Program-made: the position numbers and the translations under genes
Shown here: positions 10,747-20,708 of the stretch, piece by piece
Position numbering within the stretch: position 1 is the first letter of the stretch
Layout of the letters: every line of letters starts with the position of its first letter
Assembly: GCF_018691265.1 (NCBI RefSeq)
Contig: NW_024881278.1
Location: forward strand, 1,860,001 to 1,924,000
Direction of reading: 5' to 3'
Origin: Tyto alba
Taxonomy: Eukaryota > Chordata > Aves > Strigiformes > Tytonidae
DNA length: 64,000 nucleotides
Notes under the pieces: model-generated
Told to the model about the DNA's origin: nothing
The model's input: the letters and a program-made list of their open reading frames with translations, nothing else
Databases searched by the model: none

Positions 10747-13700
10747 CTGATGTTTAAGTTAGCTTTTGCTGTGGTAACAGCAAATTTATTTTGAGTATGA
10801 TTTTTCTGGTTAAAATTTTAAGGTAGGGATAATCAGTAAGTATGAGTTCCTGGCTTTCCACACTTTTGGGAGCCAAGCCCTAAGAGTGGCTTATACTATT
10901 GTATATTAAAAGATAAAAAAAGATGGGGGAAAAAAAAAATGTGGTAAGAAAACAAACAAGCAAGCAAAACCAAGATAGCAACAGATTGACAGATATCACC
11001 AGTCTGTTGTCTTGTTTGGGTTTTTCTGAGTATAGCTGAGCAGATCCAAGTTCCATTTTAAAAGAGTGAATTACTTTTAATTTGATATCAGTCAGCATAG
11101 GCTTCTGTCATGATTGTTTGAAGTTTATATTAGGAAAGTAAATAATTAAAAAACAAAATCTGGACTTCTTTGTGTCTTAATGTGCTTGTGTATATGTCTT
11201 AATAGTCTGAAGTACAGAACAGTACAGTGAGTCCTATCCAAGTTTTATAGAAAATACCACAATTTAAGGTGAGGTGCAGTGCTGTTTTCTGTCACGCTTC
11301 CCTGGTGAGTTGTGTATAGGTTATTTCTGGACTTATAGTAAAGATGCCATTCCTTCCACCGCTTTTTTTTTTTTTTTCCCCTAATACTAGGCAGATTATG
11401 TAGGTACTCTCATACTAATGTTTGATGTTTCACCGCTCTATGTGAAATCTCTGAGAAAATGTTTTCTCCTGTGTTACACAAGAAATTCTTTGTGCCATGG
11501 GGGGGCTCAGCAGAGAATGACCATCGTATCTGCAGATTCTTAAAGCTTATTGTCCATAACATAGAGCATAGTCTTTTAGTGTGTGTGGAGTCTTTGGGGA
11601 TAGTAAAATAGACATAAAGGTTAAGAAAGTGAAACTATTGCCTGCAAGATTACTGAAAAGCTACTAAGAAAGAAGAGGAAGACAGAATGTGGCTAGCCCT
11701 GGAGATGTTTGAAAGGGAGAGTACAGTGGTTGGCTGAAAGCCCATTGACATTGTAATGATTACACAGCACAACTTTGTCTGGCTTTTACCAATCTTACCC
11801 AGAACAGCGTCTCTCTCATAGCTGGTGTTGCTTTTAAGCACAGCTAGCTTATCCAGTTGGGGAAAATGTGTTACAGTCTTGTTTGAACTAAGCTGTGGCT
11901 CTGCCAACTTTGTATATAGGATATAGGCAGCAATAACTGGAATGACCAGAATTTTTCAAAAGCCTTCCATAATTCCCCTGAAAGATTGAAATTTCTCCCT
12001 TAAACTGACTGACAGATGATCTTAGATCATGCTGAAAAAGCATATGACAGGATATGTTTGTAGACTCGGGTGGACCAGTGCAGAAATTGTGAGGACAGAG
12101 TAGTGCTGTTAGTTTTGCAGTGGTGTATCTGCTCCGGTGCTGGATTCACTTGTTGATGGTGACATGTATGGGCCTTGTATAAGTTAGTTTTTGACAAGCT
12201 GAGGCAACTGCAAGGACTGTAAGGAGCCGTTAGACAAAGGGCCTGGGAAATGTGAGTGCTGTGAAAGGAAAACTGGAAATTATGGGAAATCTACTTGAAA
12301 TCTATTCATCAGATTTGCCTTTGTTCCTGAAAACTGTTTGTGAAGCAGGTAGTGATTCTTACACTGTGGAGGCTTCATCTTGGGAAGGGTAACAGAGCAA
12401 ATTCTGTGTGCCTGCTATGCCCACAGAGTGTCTGTGCAGGTGTGTGCAAATTCACACTCCTGAAATTCATGGCAGTGCTTGCTTTGCACAAAGTTTTCAT
12501 GTGCACATAATCCCTGCATGCCTTTCAATAGTATCATGGTCTAAAATGTAAAATGCTACATATATATGAGTCTTGATGTTGCATTTCAGAAGCTTCATTC
12601 TAGTTTGATATTGGTAAGAAAAAAAATCATGTTGTAAAACCTTCATTTGGCTTGGCCAGTTTAAGTCTCACTGCATCTGTTTCTGTGGGGTCTCTGAAAA
12701 GGTTCACGTAAGACAGAGTGACTTCTGTAGCTTAAACTGTTGGAAGATGAATAGTATAATTGCTTAGAAGTATGAGAGCAATGTCCTGCTTTTGGAGATC
12801 ACTGAGTAGTTTCAGAACACTTTAGACTATTAAATCCAGTTTCTATTGATCCTTCTTTGAGGAAGAGGGCTACGTGTCTTTACACATTATTGTAACTCCT
12901 ATAGGTTCCAAACCATTTGATGCTTTCTCGTGATCTAATTTGGTATATGCAGGAATTGATGGCTTTTTAATGCTGTTAAGGTAGCAGTATAACTGCAGGG
13001 ATATAAGAGGTTAACAGCAAAATCTGATTATAGTTGTAGAACCTGTACTTGGAAGATGAGGGTCTTGGCTGTACTATGGGTTCATTTACTGTGTGTCTTT
13101 GCAAGGCTTTTGAGACTGACTTTCAAGCTTCTGAGTAAGACAGATAAGAGGTCTTGTGAGAGGAGTTTTTGGTCTGGGGTCAGTCTCTGTATTTGAAGCC
13201 TCAAAATTACGATTAGCTTTTACTCTTAGCACTGGAAAGTTGTTGATGTGCTAAATGAGTGTTATGAACTAAGTTCTCGAGCTGAGAAGGAGCCAAATGG
13301 CAGCTTGAGGGGGAACTGCAGCAGAGACTAGAATCTTTTTGCACTGGCTGGTGGTAGCTATTATTGAAGACAAGCTGATGCTGAAGTAGGGTGGAACAAA
13401 TCGTATTAAAAGATGGCAGCGGGGATTTTAGGTGCTAGGGAAAATCAGAGGTTTTGCAATCAGTTTGGGAAAGACTTACCATAGGTTTTACATTTGTAAG
13501 TGTGCAAAAAAAATGGAGGTGGAAGACTTCTAAAACGTATGTGGGAGGAGGGACTGTGTTAGGAGTATGTTAAAAGGACAGAAAATGGAGCATTTATGAA
13601 TTCTGAAACCAAACTGTTTTCACTATGGTGCAAATTGTTTACAGCTAAGAGTGATTAGCTCCCAGTCCCAAGCTGGTTTTATTACTTGCATAGTGTCATA

Positions 13701-15376
13701 GTAAGAAATAAAGTTTGGGAGTTTTTATTTGTTTATGTTCATGGAAAAGAGTTTAGTTTGATACTAGCTCCTGGTTCACCCCCATCTGCAGCAACAGAAA
13801 TCTGTGAAGGCATGAAGATAAGCTATCTACGTTTCTGTGATTCTACATAAAGTGAAAGATGAGGGAAGATTACTTGAGGGGCCCTTCTTTGGGGACTGGG
13901 TGGAAAGGCTGGGAGATTCACTGATAGAACTTCTAGAATAATTGTCTCCAATTTGTACCTCTGTGCCCTGTTTCCATTTCTGTAGTTTAGCCAGTTCTGG
14001 GAAGATACAAAAGATTTCATAGTTGTTGAAGTCTTACATAAGACATTTGTCCCTTCTACACATTAACATAAACTGTGTAGATTCAGACATAATACTGTTA
14101 CTTAACCTGATTTTTGTGCACGTTTTCTGGAACTACTAAATCTGCAGTTTAGTTCTTGAGCTGATGACACTGCACATCTGGATACTTTATTTTGTGGTGG
14201 TGGTTTGTTTCTTCTAGAAATCCATTTCCAGCTTGGAATCCATTTAGAAGTAATCAAGAGAATAGTCAAGGGAGAAAAATTGTTTTTCAAGAAATGTGTC
14301 TTGTTCCAGAGTATACTTAGTGATACAACTTGACATTTTTCTGGCATGTTTGTATTTCTAGTCTGACTACAAATCTGGCTTAACAAAATGGAGCCAAATA
14401 TCTTCCTTAACAGTACCCCCAGTGGACTGTAATAAATTGCCTGGGAATGTAATTCCAAGCTCAAAGGTCAGAGTATGTGGTTCAGGTCAGGAAACCTTCT
14501 GCTTTTCCTGCTCCTTCTTGATCGAGGCCTACAGGCATTCCAAAGAGAATTATTTGATTTTTTTAGGATTTATAAACAGATCTGTTTTCATTAAAAGTTA
14601 TGTTTGACTAATGTCTTACGCTGTTACTATTCATTATGTCTGTCTAATCAGCACTGTGTATCTAAAGTAAATTCTAAGAGAGGAAGAGAGCTTCATCAGA
14701 AGAATATTCAGTCTGAACAGTCAATCCTATTTTAATTCCTGCGATTCTGTTCAGGACTTTTTTGCAAGTGTTTTTTGCACTAGCATGGCTAACAGCACAA
14801 TATGGTCTTCTAGCCTTGCCTATGAATTTTAAAAAGTGTTTCTCATTGTTTTTACTGATGAACTCTTACTCATCTGGCAGACTTGTATTCTGGATACAGA
14901 GAGGAGATATGCACATTTGCTGTATATTCTGAAGTGTTTACTACACTGTTTACCTAAATAGAATGAATAAACAAGTTGCAAACTGCAGGACACTTCAATT
15001 ACATTTATGAATACACAAACTAATTTCTCTTTAAAACGCCCTAGGAGTGCAGCAATGTCATATTTTTGCCTGCACTGTTGTGATACTTCTCTCTACTGCT
15101 CTACAAAAAAACACAGTAAACCCATTTTTTCTAACTGCTCTTTGTTGTTGACTTGTTTATGTCATTTGAAGATTGCTGCCTCCTTAGATTGAACATACAA
15201 TCAGTGGATTTTTATTGCCTTAAGTCTAACTGATTTTTCTTAACTTTTCAGCCTTTTTCTATATCTGGCATTTAAATATTAATTACAAGATGTGCTTAGA
15301 GGTTCTGTTCATAGGTAAATTGTGCTTTCATGCATAAGCTTGAATAAACGTGTGCATGTCCTATGTTTGCACATAG

Positions 15377-15444
15377 GTTTAAAGAAGAAGCCAGAATCAG
15401 TTGAAAATACCTCAGAAGATGAAGATGAAGTTGAAAAACAGAAG
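15377..15444 (+). CDS. ESF1: ESF1 coding exon
   Basis: The acceptor is ACATAG|GT and the donor AAG|GTAAAG; 68 bases complete a Gly codon and add 22 residues, with the acidic cluster TSEDEDEVEKQK. It is shorter than the corresponding human segment as I recall it, so this linker is poorly conserved in length. The reading frame continuing past the donor is intronic. Confidence 0.92.
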
Positions 15445-16291
15445 GTAAAGTGGTTTAACACGTTAAGAATTACAGACGTTGTGTTGTCTGCATTCTGCAA
15501 ATATTTATGTTACGCGTTTGTGTGTGGAATTCTATAGGACGGCAATAGAATAAAACTATAATTTTAAGGGTGAGAGCGTTTGGAACAAAAACTACCCAAG
15601 AAGAATGGTAGATGGTCCATGCCTTGATGTTTTAAGATTATGCCAGGAAATCTTTCTGGAGGATTATAGTTAACGCAGCTCCACCGTAGGTAACACTGAG
15701 ACATGAGGGCACAGAAGCCCTCACGTTGAGGTTGAGCTGCTGGTCCCTCTGGCTTTAAAGCTCTCCCAGTATGTTTGCATGTGGGGTGGTGCTGGACACT
15801 TAGTGTTAACATCAGCACTGTATGAAACATTTGTGTGTTCAAACCTCGTCCTGTAGGCTTTTAATCTGGAAGATTGAATTGTTTGCTGCCGCATGTTTGC
15901 TTTTCATTCTTTCTCAGAATGAGTGTAATAAATTTAGTTGGCATTTGTTAAATTTTATTTTGCTATATTAATATCAAGTTAAAATTGTTTCCGTTCGTGT
16001 TTTCTAAGTTGTGGTGTACAATTTTCAGATTACATTATCAGTGTGGTTGAAAGTTGAATGTGGGTACTCGCATTTATTTTATATCTAATAAAAAAAGGAA
16101 ATCAATTATTGTATTTAAGATTACACCTCAAAATGTTAAAAGAATGTTATGGATGAAATAATACTGCCCTGAAAACCCTATTTCAGCTCATTTATATGTG
16201 TGTAGACTCATACAGACTTTATTAATTAGATGCTATATTTTTCATAAAAAACTATTTAAATTGTGTGTATGACTTTCTTAATTTCAAACAG
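15445..16291 (+). other. ESF1: ESF1 intron (0.85 kb)
   Basis: GTAAAG donor, AAACAG acceptor; no feature recognised. Confidence 0.85.
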
Positions 16292-16438
16292 GCTGAAATG
16301 GCCCTACTTATGATGGATGACGAAGACGACACCAGAAAACATTTTAATTATAAAAAGATTGTAGAGCAGCAGAATTTGAGCAAGAAGAAAAAGAAACTTT
16401 TAATGAAAAAGAAAGAATTACTAGAAGATGACTTCCAG
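16292..16438 (+). CDS. ESF1: ESF1 coding exon
   Basis: Exactly 49 codons at phase 0: AEMALLMMDDEDD, then RKHFNYKKIVEQQ, then the Lys-rich run LSKKKKKLLMKKKE and the end EDDFQ. It is one of the best conserved parts of the protein compared with the human sequence. The donor is CAG|GTAATG. Confidence 0.96.
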
Positions 16439-17039
16439 GTAATGGTGTACACTTGATTTTGAGGCTCAGCTAGAACCTTTGTTAATATCCGTTATTTTCA
16501 GGACAAGTTGGTGGTTTCATATCCTTCTCATCCCTTACTCTGTCTGAAGAACCAGATCTACCTTTTTAGGGATTCACAGGCTGTTCTCAAGAAGCAAGAA
16601 ATTGAAGAGGTTGAAGGGAACAGACTCAAGCCCTGTATAAGATAACAAGACGCTATTTATGCGAGGCCTTGTAAAACTCATTGCCTAAAACACCCCTGGG
16701 TGTGTTAGTTCTGATTGTTACCCACTGCTCCTTCCGTCCTGGCCAGCTCTCCGCAGCAAACCTTCCCTGGGTCAGCCCATAGGGCCATATACAGGATTTG
16801 TACAAGCATTCACCTGGCTGTTTTACCAATAGTATCTTCTGGCTCTCTAATTCACACTCACTGGGATTTTGTGACTGGAGCGTTGTCACGTTCCAGGAAT
16901 GTGTGGAATGTGGAATTCCAGGAATTCTGCACAGCATTCCTGGAATGGTCCTTAAGCAGCTTCCTGTTTTATTGTGTTTAAAAGCTTTGCCATCGTGGGT
17001 AAAGGTTATCTAAAATAAATACTCCTTTTCTGCCTTCAG
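16439..17039 (+). other. ESF1: ESF1 last intron (0.6 kb)
   Basis: GTAATG donor, CTTCAG acceptor. It holds an inverted repeat with clustered GGAATG motifs at 16891-16947, described separately. Confidence 0.85.
16891..16947. repeat. Inverted repeat with four GGAATG/CATTCC motifs
   Basis: TTCCAGGAATG (16891-16901) and its exact reverse complement (16935-16945) enclose a 33-base spacer that includes GGAATTCCAGGAATTC. GGAATG occurs at 16896, 16905 and 16942, and its complement CATTCC at 16935. Confidence 0.85.
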
Positions 17040-17339
17040 GTAAATGTTGCTGATGCAAGATTCCAAGCCATGTTTACTTCTCCCCTGTTTAATCTGGATC
17101 CTTCAGATCCAAATTTCAAGAAGACGAAAGCAGTAGAAAAGATCTTGGAAGAGAAAGCTCGACGAAGAGAAGAAAAAGAGCAAAATCTTAAGGAGGCAGG
17201 CAAGGGGCATGAGAACAAGATGGCAAAGAAAGGAGAGGTTGCTAAGAAAGCCATCGATCCTGCCTTATCAGTGCTAATAAAATCTGTCAAAAATAAAACT
17301 GAAGAGTTTCAGGCAAGGAAAAAGCAAAAATTCAAGTAA
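17040..17339 (+). CDS. ESF1: ESF1 terminal coding exon with NUC153 motif and stop
   Basis: Ninety-nine codons and TAA at 17337-17339. It opens VNVADARFQAMF, continues with FNLDPSDPNFKKTK (the NUC153 motif of U3-associated nucleolar proteins), then a long charged helix rich in Lys, Glu and Arg, the conserved AIDPALSVLIKSVK, and a basic tail ending QARKKQKFK. This matches human ESF1 to its C terminus. The acceptor is CTTCAG|GTA. The middle of the charged helix is the least conserved part. Confidence 0.97.
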   Translation, partial: VNVADARFQAMFTSPLFNLDPSDPNFKKTKAVEKILEEKARRREEKEQNLKEAGKGHENKMAKKGEVAKKAIDPALSVLIKSVKNKTEEFQARKKQKFK

Positions 17340-18240
17340 CTGAGCTTTGTTTTCACTCAGACTTTAATTTAGTCTCAGTTCTTCTAACTGGTAACATCTA
17401 TTAATGTTACTGCAGCCTGCTGCGATTCCTATTCACCTAAAATTTCCCGAAAAGTCGGTTAATTATGGTGGTGAGTTTTGAAGTAAGTAAGAGGAATAAT
17501 CACTTTTCTTCTGCCACAACAAATACTGTTTTGTACTATTATTGAAAAACTACACCTTGAAAACACATAAGTAAGGAATTGTTGGTTTTGGGGTGGTTTG
17601 TTTTGTATCATGCAGTCTTTTAAAGGTAACAGAAGTGCTGACGGTGGCTACAAAAATTAGTCATAATTATTATTATAATTATGGTTATATATGTGAATAA
17701 TAGAGACGCTTCTGCAGAGGTTTATTGCTGAGATTAAGTGATCTTAATGTTTTTAATTTCACAGAAGTCTGTAAAACATGTCTTGTGCTAAAGAAGGTAG
17801 TAATATAACTAAAAATTTAAGAAATTTTGCATACAGGTTTTTTGTATATTTTTAAAAGATTACATATACGCTTCATTGATTTCTCCTTTAAATACTTAAA
17901 GACTTCCTGGGTAATAAAACTAATTAACAGAAATATGGCCATTTAGAAGTGTTTCATTAATATATATTGAAAATAAATGTTTTAAATCGGCCTGAAGGAA
18001 TTTAGGGCATTTAACTGTGTTTTCTTCTTTTGCGCCTAAATGAAATTATGTCAAAATTAAACTTTTTACTATTAATATTGCATTTCCACTAATGTAGTTA
18101 CACTTATACGAAGTCTTTCAGCATTGCAAGTGTTAAAAAAAGAAAAAAGTCAAAGGCAGATCTAGGTGAGACAATTTTGGAAACCCTGTAGTTTGGCCAT
18201 GTTAGCGCTAGTGTCGTTGATCAAGGTATCAATAAATATT
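17340..18240 (+). other. ESF1: ESF1 3' UTR and candidate poly(A) region
   Basis: AT-rich sequence after the stop. AATAAA signals occur at 17913-17918, 17972-17977 and 18231-18236. The second is followed 40 bases later by a U/GU-rich stretch (CTGTGTTTTCTTCTTTTG), the best downstream element of the three. The transcript end cannot be fixed without RNA data. Confidence 0.5.
17972..17977 (+). terminator. ESF1: Candidate ESF1 poly(A) signal
   Basis: AATAAA 630 bases after the stop, with a U-rich downstream stretch at about 18015-18032. Alternatives are at 17913 and 18231. Confidence 0.45.
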
Positions 18241-19569
18241 GATCAGGGAAAATACAGTAGGTAGAAAAAAATCTTTCTTTCCTGGCGTGTGGGGATTTAT
18301 TTGTCTTAAGTTTTGGTTTGGGTTTGGGTTTTTTTAGGTGTTTGCTATATCAGTTCTAATGGAAATAGAACATTTTATTAAAAAAGAATGAAAATTTTGG
18401 AAACAAGGAGCTGAAAGGTAATTTGTAGTTTTAAAGAAGCATTGCTAATGTCTAAGACATTCTACTAATTTACAGAATAATATTAAAACAGAGGTTAGGA
18501 AATACAGATAATCAAAACTACTGTTTATATGAAGCAAATATATCTCAGTGTGTAAAGGAGATTACAGAGTCAGATTTACCTGTATGAGAGGCTGTATACC
18601 TAATGGCCAAAATCAACAAAGTAATTAAGGGACATAATATAGAAATACAGGTGGAGATGGTTTTTGTGAGTGCTTTGCAATGATGTGCCAGAAGAATACT
18701 TGCAGACCTCGAACATTTTAAATGTAATTGCTCTTCATAAACATTTGAACATCTTCAGATTAATTTTCAAGCATCTACCAGAAAAAGTTGAGGAGATACT
18801 ACTGTCTTTTGTACATAACTTTGATCTGGCTTCTGGGGCTTCTTCGCCTTTCAAGCAATATGGCAGGACCCAACAGACCCACATTTCATAGTTCAAACTG
18901 ACCAACTGCAATGGAGAACGAGGAAAAGTCCTGCTGGAAGTTGCAGGAAGCTTTGCAACACGGGTGTACAGCGGAGAACAACATTATGATATTCATCAAG
19001 GTAGGAATGTATAAGAAAGAGAGGAAAGGTTGTTTTGGGAAACAGAGTTTTCCACCAAGGGAAGTGTCCTTGTATCAAACAGGAGAGCCAGTTGTTGCTC
19101 CTTAAGAAAATGTTAAGTGTGGTACAAAAGTGGTAGAAGTGTACACGTGTGCATCTGGTGCAGACAGTGGATAAGGAGACAAGCCTCTCCCATAACAAAA
19201 GATCCTATTGATTTGATAATAAAATCTGCAGCATGGAAAACTAACTAGTCGTCTTCAATGCAGTTTCTTAAGACTGGCACATATGATATATGATTTCCAG
19301 GCACAAAGTGGTGACACCAAGCTGAAAGGATAAAATCTAGACATACCATGTGTTTGTACAGATTTTTTTTCAAAGTTTAATGCTTTGTAAGGCTTTTATA
19401 CCGTAGACATGTGAAATGCACTGGGGGCAGTAGCTTGAATTGAATGCCATTTGGAGATTGGAGATGCTGGTGTTAGTGGTGACGGAAGGGCAGGCATTTA
19501 CGTATAAAGTATGTGGAAAATTGGACAGCTGAGAACAAAAGCAAAAGGTCTGAACAGAACCATAAGTCA

Positions 19570-19630
19570 AACGAAGGATCCACCTAGCCCAGCGTCTGGT
19601 CGCTGACAGTGGCCGGTAACAGGAGATACT
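19570..19630 (+). repeat. Ancestral amniote repeat remnant (CR1-like or related)
   Basis: 'ggatccacctagcccagcg' followed by 'ctgacagtggccggtaacagg' matches by recall a repeat widespread in turtles, crocodiles and birds ('ggtccatctagcccagtatcctgt ... gacagtggccaat'). Only about 60 bases are recognisable, and the family name is uncertain. Confidence 0.45.
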
Positions 19631-20692
19631 AACGGTGCACTTAGAATATTGCACCTTGTCAATGGGGAAGTAAGTTCATAGTTGTTTTAACTGTTTCTTC
19701 CAGAAATACAGCTTGGGTGGGACTAATTGTAGGTATTTACTTCGTAAAAGCACCTTTTTATAGCTGTGGGAATGACATTCGATGCTGGTGTGCTTAGAAA
19801 CTCTGTTTTAATTCTGGGTTCACAGGCAATCTGCCATAACTTTGTTTAATAATCTGTATGGAGAAGCAAATTTGGTGGGGGATGAAAGGCAATAAACTGC
19901 CCTGTCTCTTGAATCCTCTAACCCTGCCGAGTTCTACCAAATACTTCTGTTTTGATGCATTCCATGTCTGCGCCCTTACAAAGGAGCGCTGCTTGTTTGT
20001 GCGCTAGCAGTAGGCATAGCCTGCTGTGTTTGACTTCCTGGCAGTAGTTGAGTCACTTCAGTGATCAGTACTTTTTTTTGTTGGCTCAGTGCTTTCATCT
20101 TTACTGGAAAACAATGCGTGGCATCGGTGTTTTCGCTCCTTCCAAGTGCCCAGATACACCAAATGACTCACCGGTACAAAACTCTGGAATAGAATTGTCC
20201 TTCTGCAATGTGACTGCCCTTTCCAGTAACTCTGCTGGAGGACTAATTTGAAAACAAACAAACAAGCAGTTATAAAATTGAAAAGACAAATAGTCAAGAT
20301 TTCTTACTGAAATTAGATGGTACGTTATAGTGTGTCTTTTCTTCATGTGTACCTGTGCTGGCTTCTTTCTTCCAGTTAGGAAGCCTAGCCTGCACTTGCA
20401 CATCAGAGCAAGACAAAATGCACAAAAATATGAAAGCAGACTTGACAGTGATATTTAACTATTTGTTGAAAAAAGCTTAATCTATGATAATTGTATCTAA
20501 TCCAACGTTTTGGGTTTTTTTTATTATTGTTATTGTTGTTGGTTTTATTGGACTCGAGTTGCTGAGTCCTGAGGGGACATCTTGGTTGGGAAGAACTGCA
20601 GGATCTGTCCCAGCGTGCATCTTAGATGGGAAATTTTTGGTCTGTTTATAAAATGATGAAGTCTAAATCCTCTTCCTTCCCCCACTCTCCCC

Positions 20693-20708
20693 TTTTTTTT
20701 TTTTTTTT
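20693..20708. repeat. T16 tract
   Basis: Sixteen T after a C-rich run, directly left of the AATTAAGTAATTAATTGC sequence. Confidence 0.85.

Larger units (their letters stand above)
9642..15376 (+). other. ESF1: ESF1 intron (5.7 kb)
   Basis: Donor GTGGGT, acceptor CACATAG. It contains the avian LTR-like block at about 9953-10746. No exon or RNA gene could be recognised in the remaining 4.6 kb. Confidence 0.85.
1..17339 (+). other. ESF1: ESF1 gene, 3' part (pre-rRNA processing protein ESF1 homolog)
   Basis: Six coding exons (1-82, 8068-8189, 9551-9641, 15377-15444, 16292-16438, 17040-17339) join in one frame into 810 nt, that is 269 residues and a stop; human ESF1 has about 850 residues, so roughly the last third is here and the gene starts left of the window. 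ESF1 is a nucleolar protein of the small-subunit processome needed for 18S rRNA maturation (known for yeast Esf1 and the vertebrate homologue). The visible part is very rich in Lys and Glu, with acidic clusters, likely coiled helices and a C-terminal NUC153 motif (visible residues about 172-200, core NLDPSDPNFKKTK). Recognition is by recall of the human protein, which matches closely over these exons. TASP1 lies downstream on the same strand, as in human. Confidence 0.95.

Noticed and set aside
15322..15537. A 71-codon frame covering an ESF1 exon.
   Set aside because: Only 15377-15444 is exon; the rest reads through the acceptor and donor into intron.
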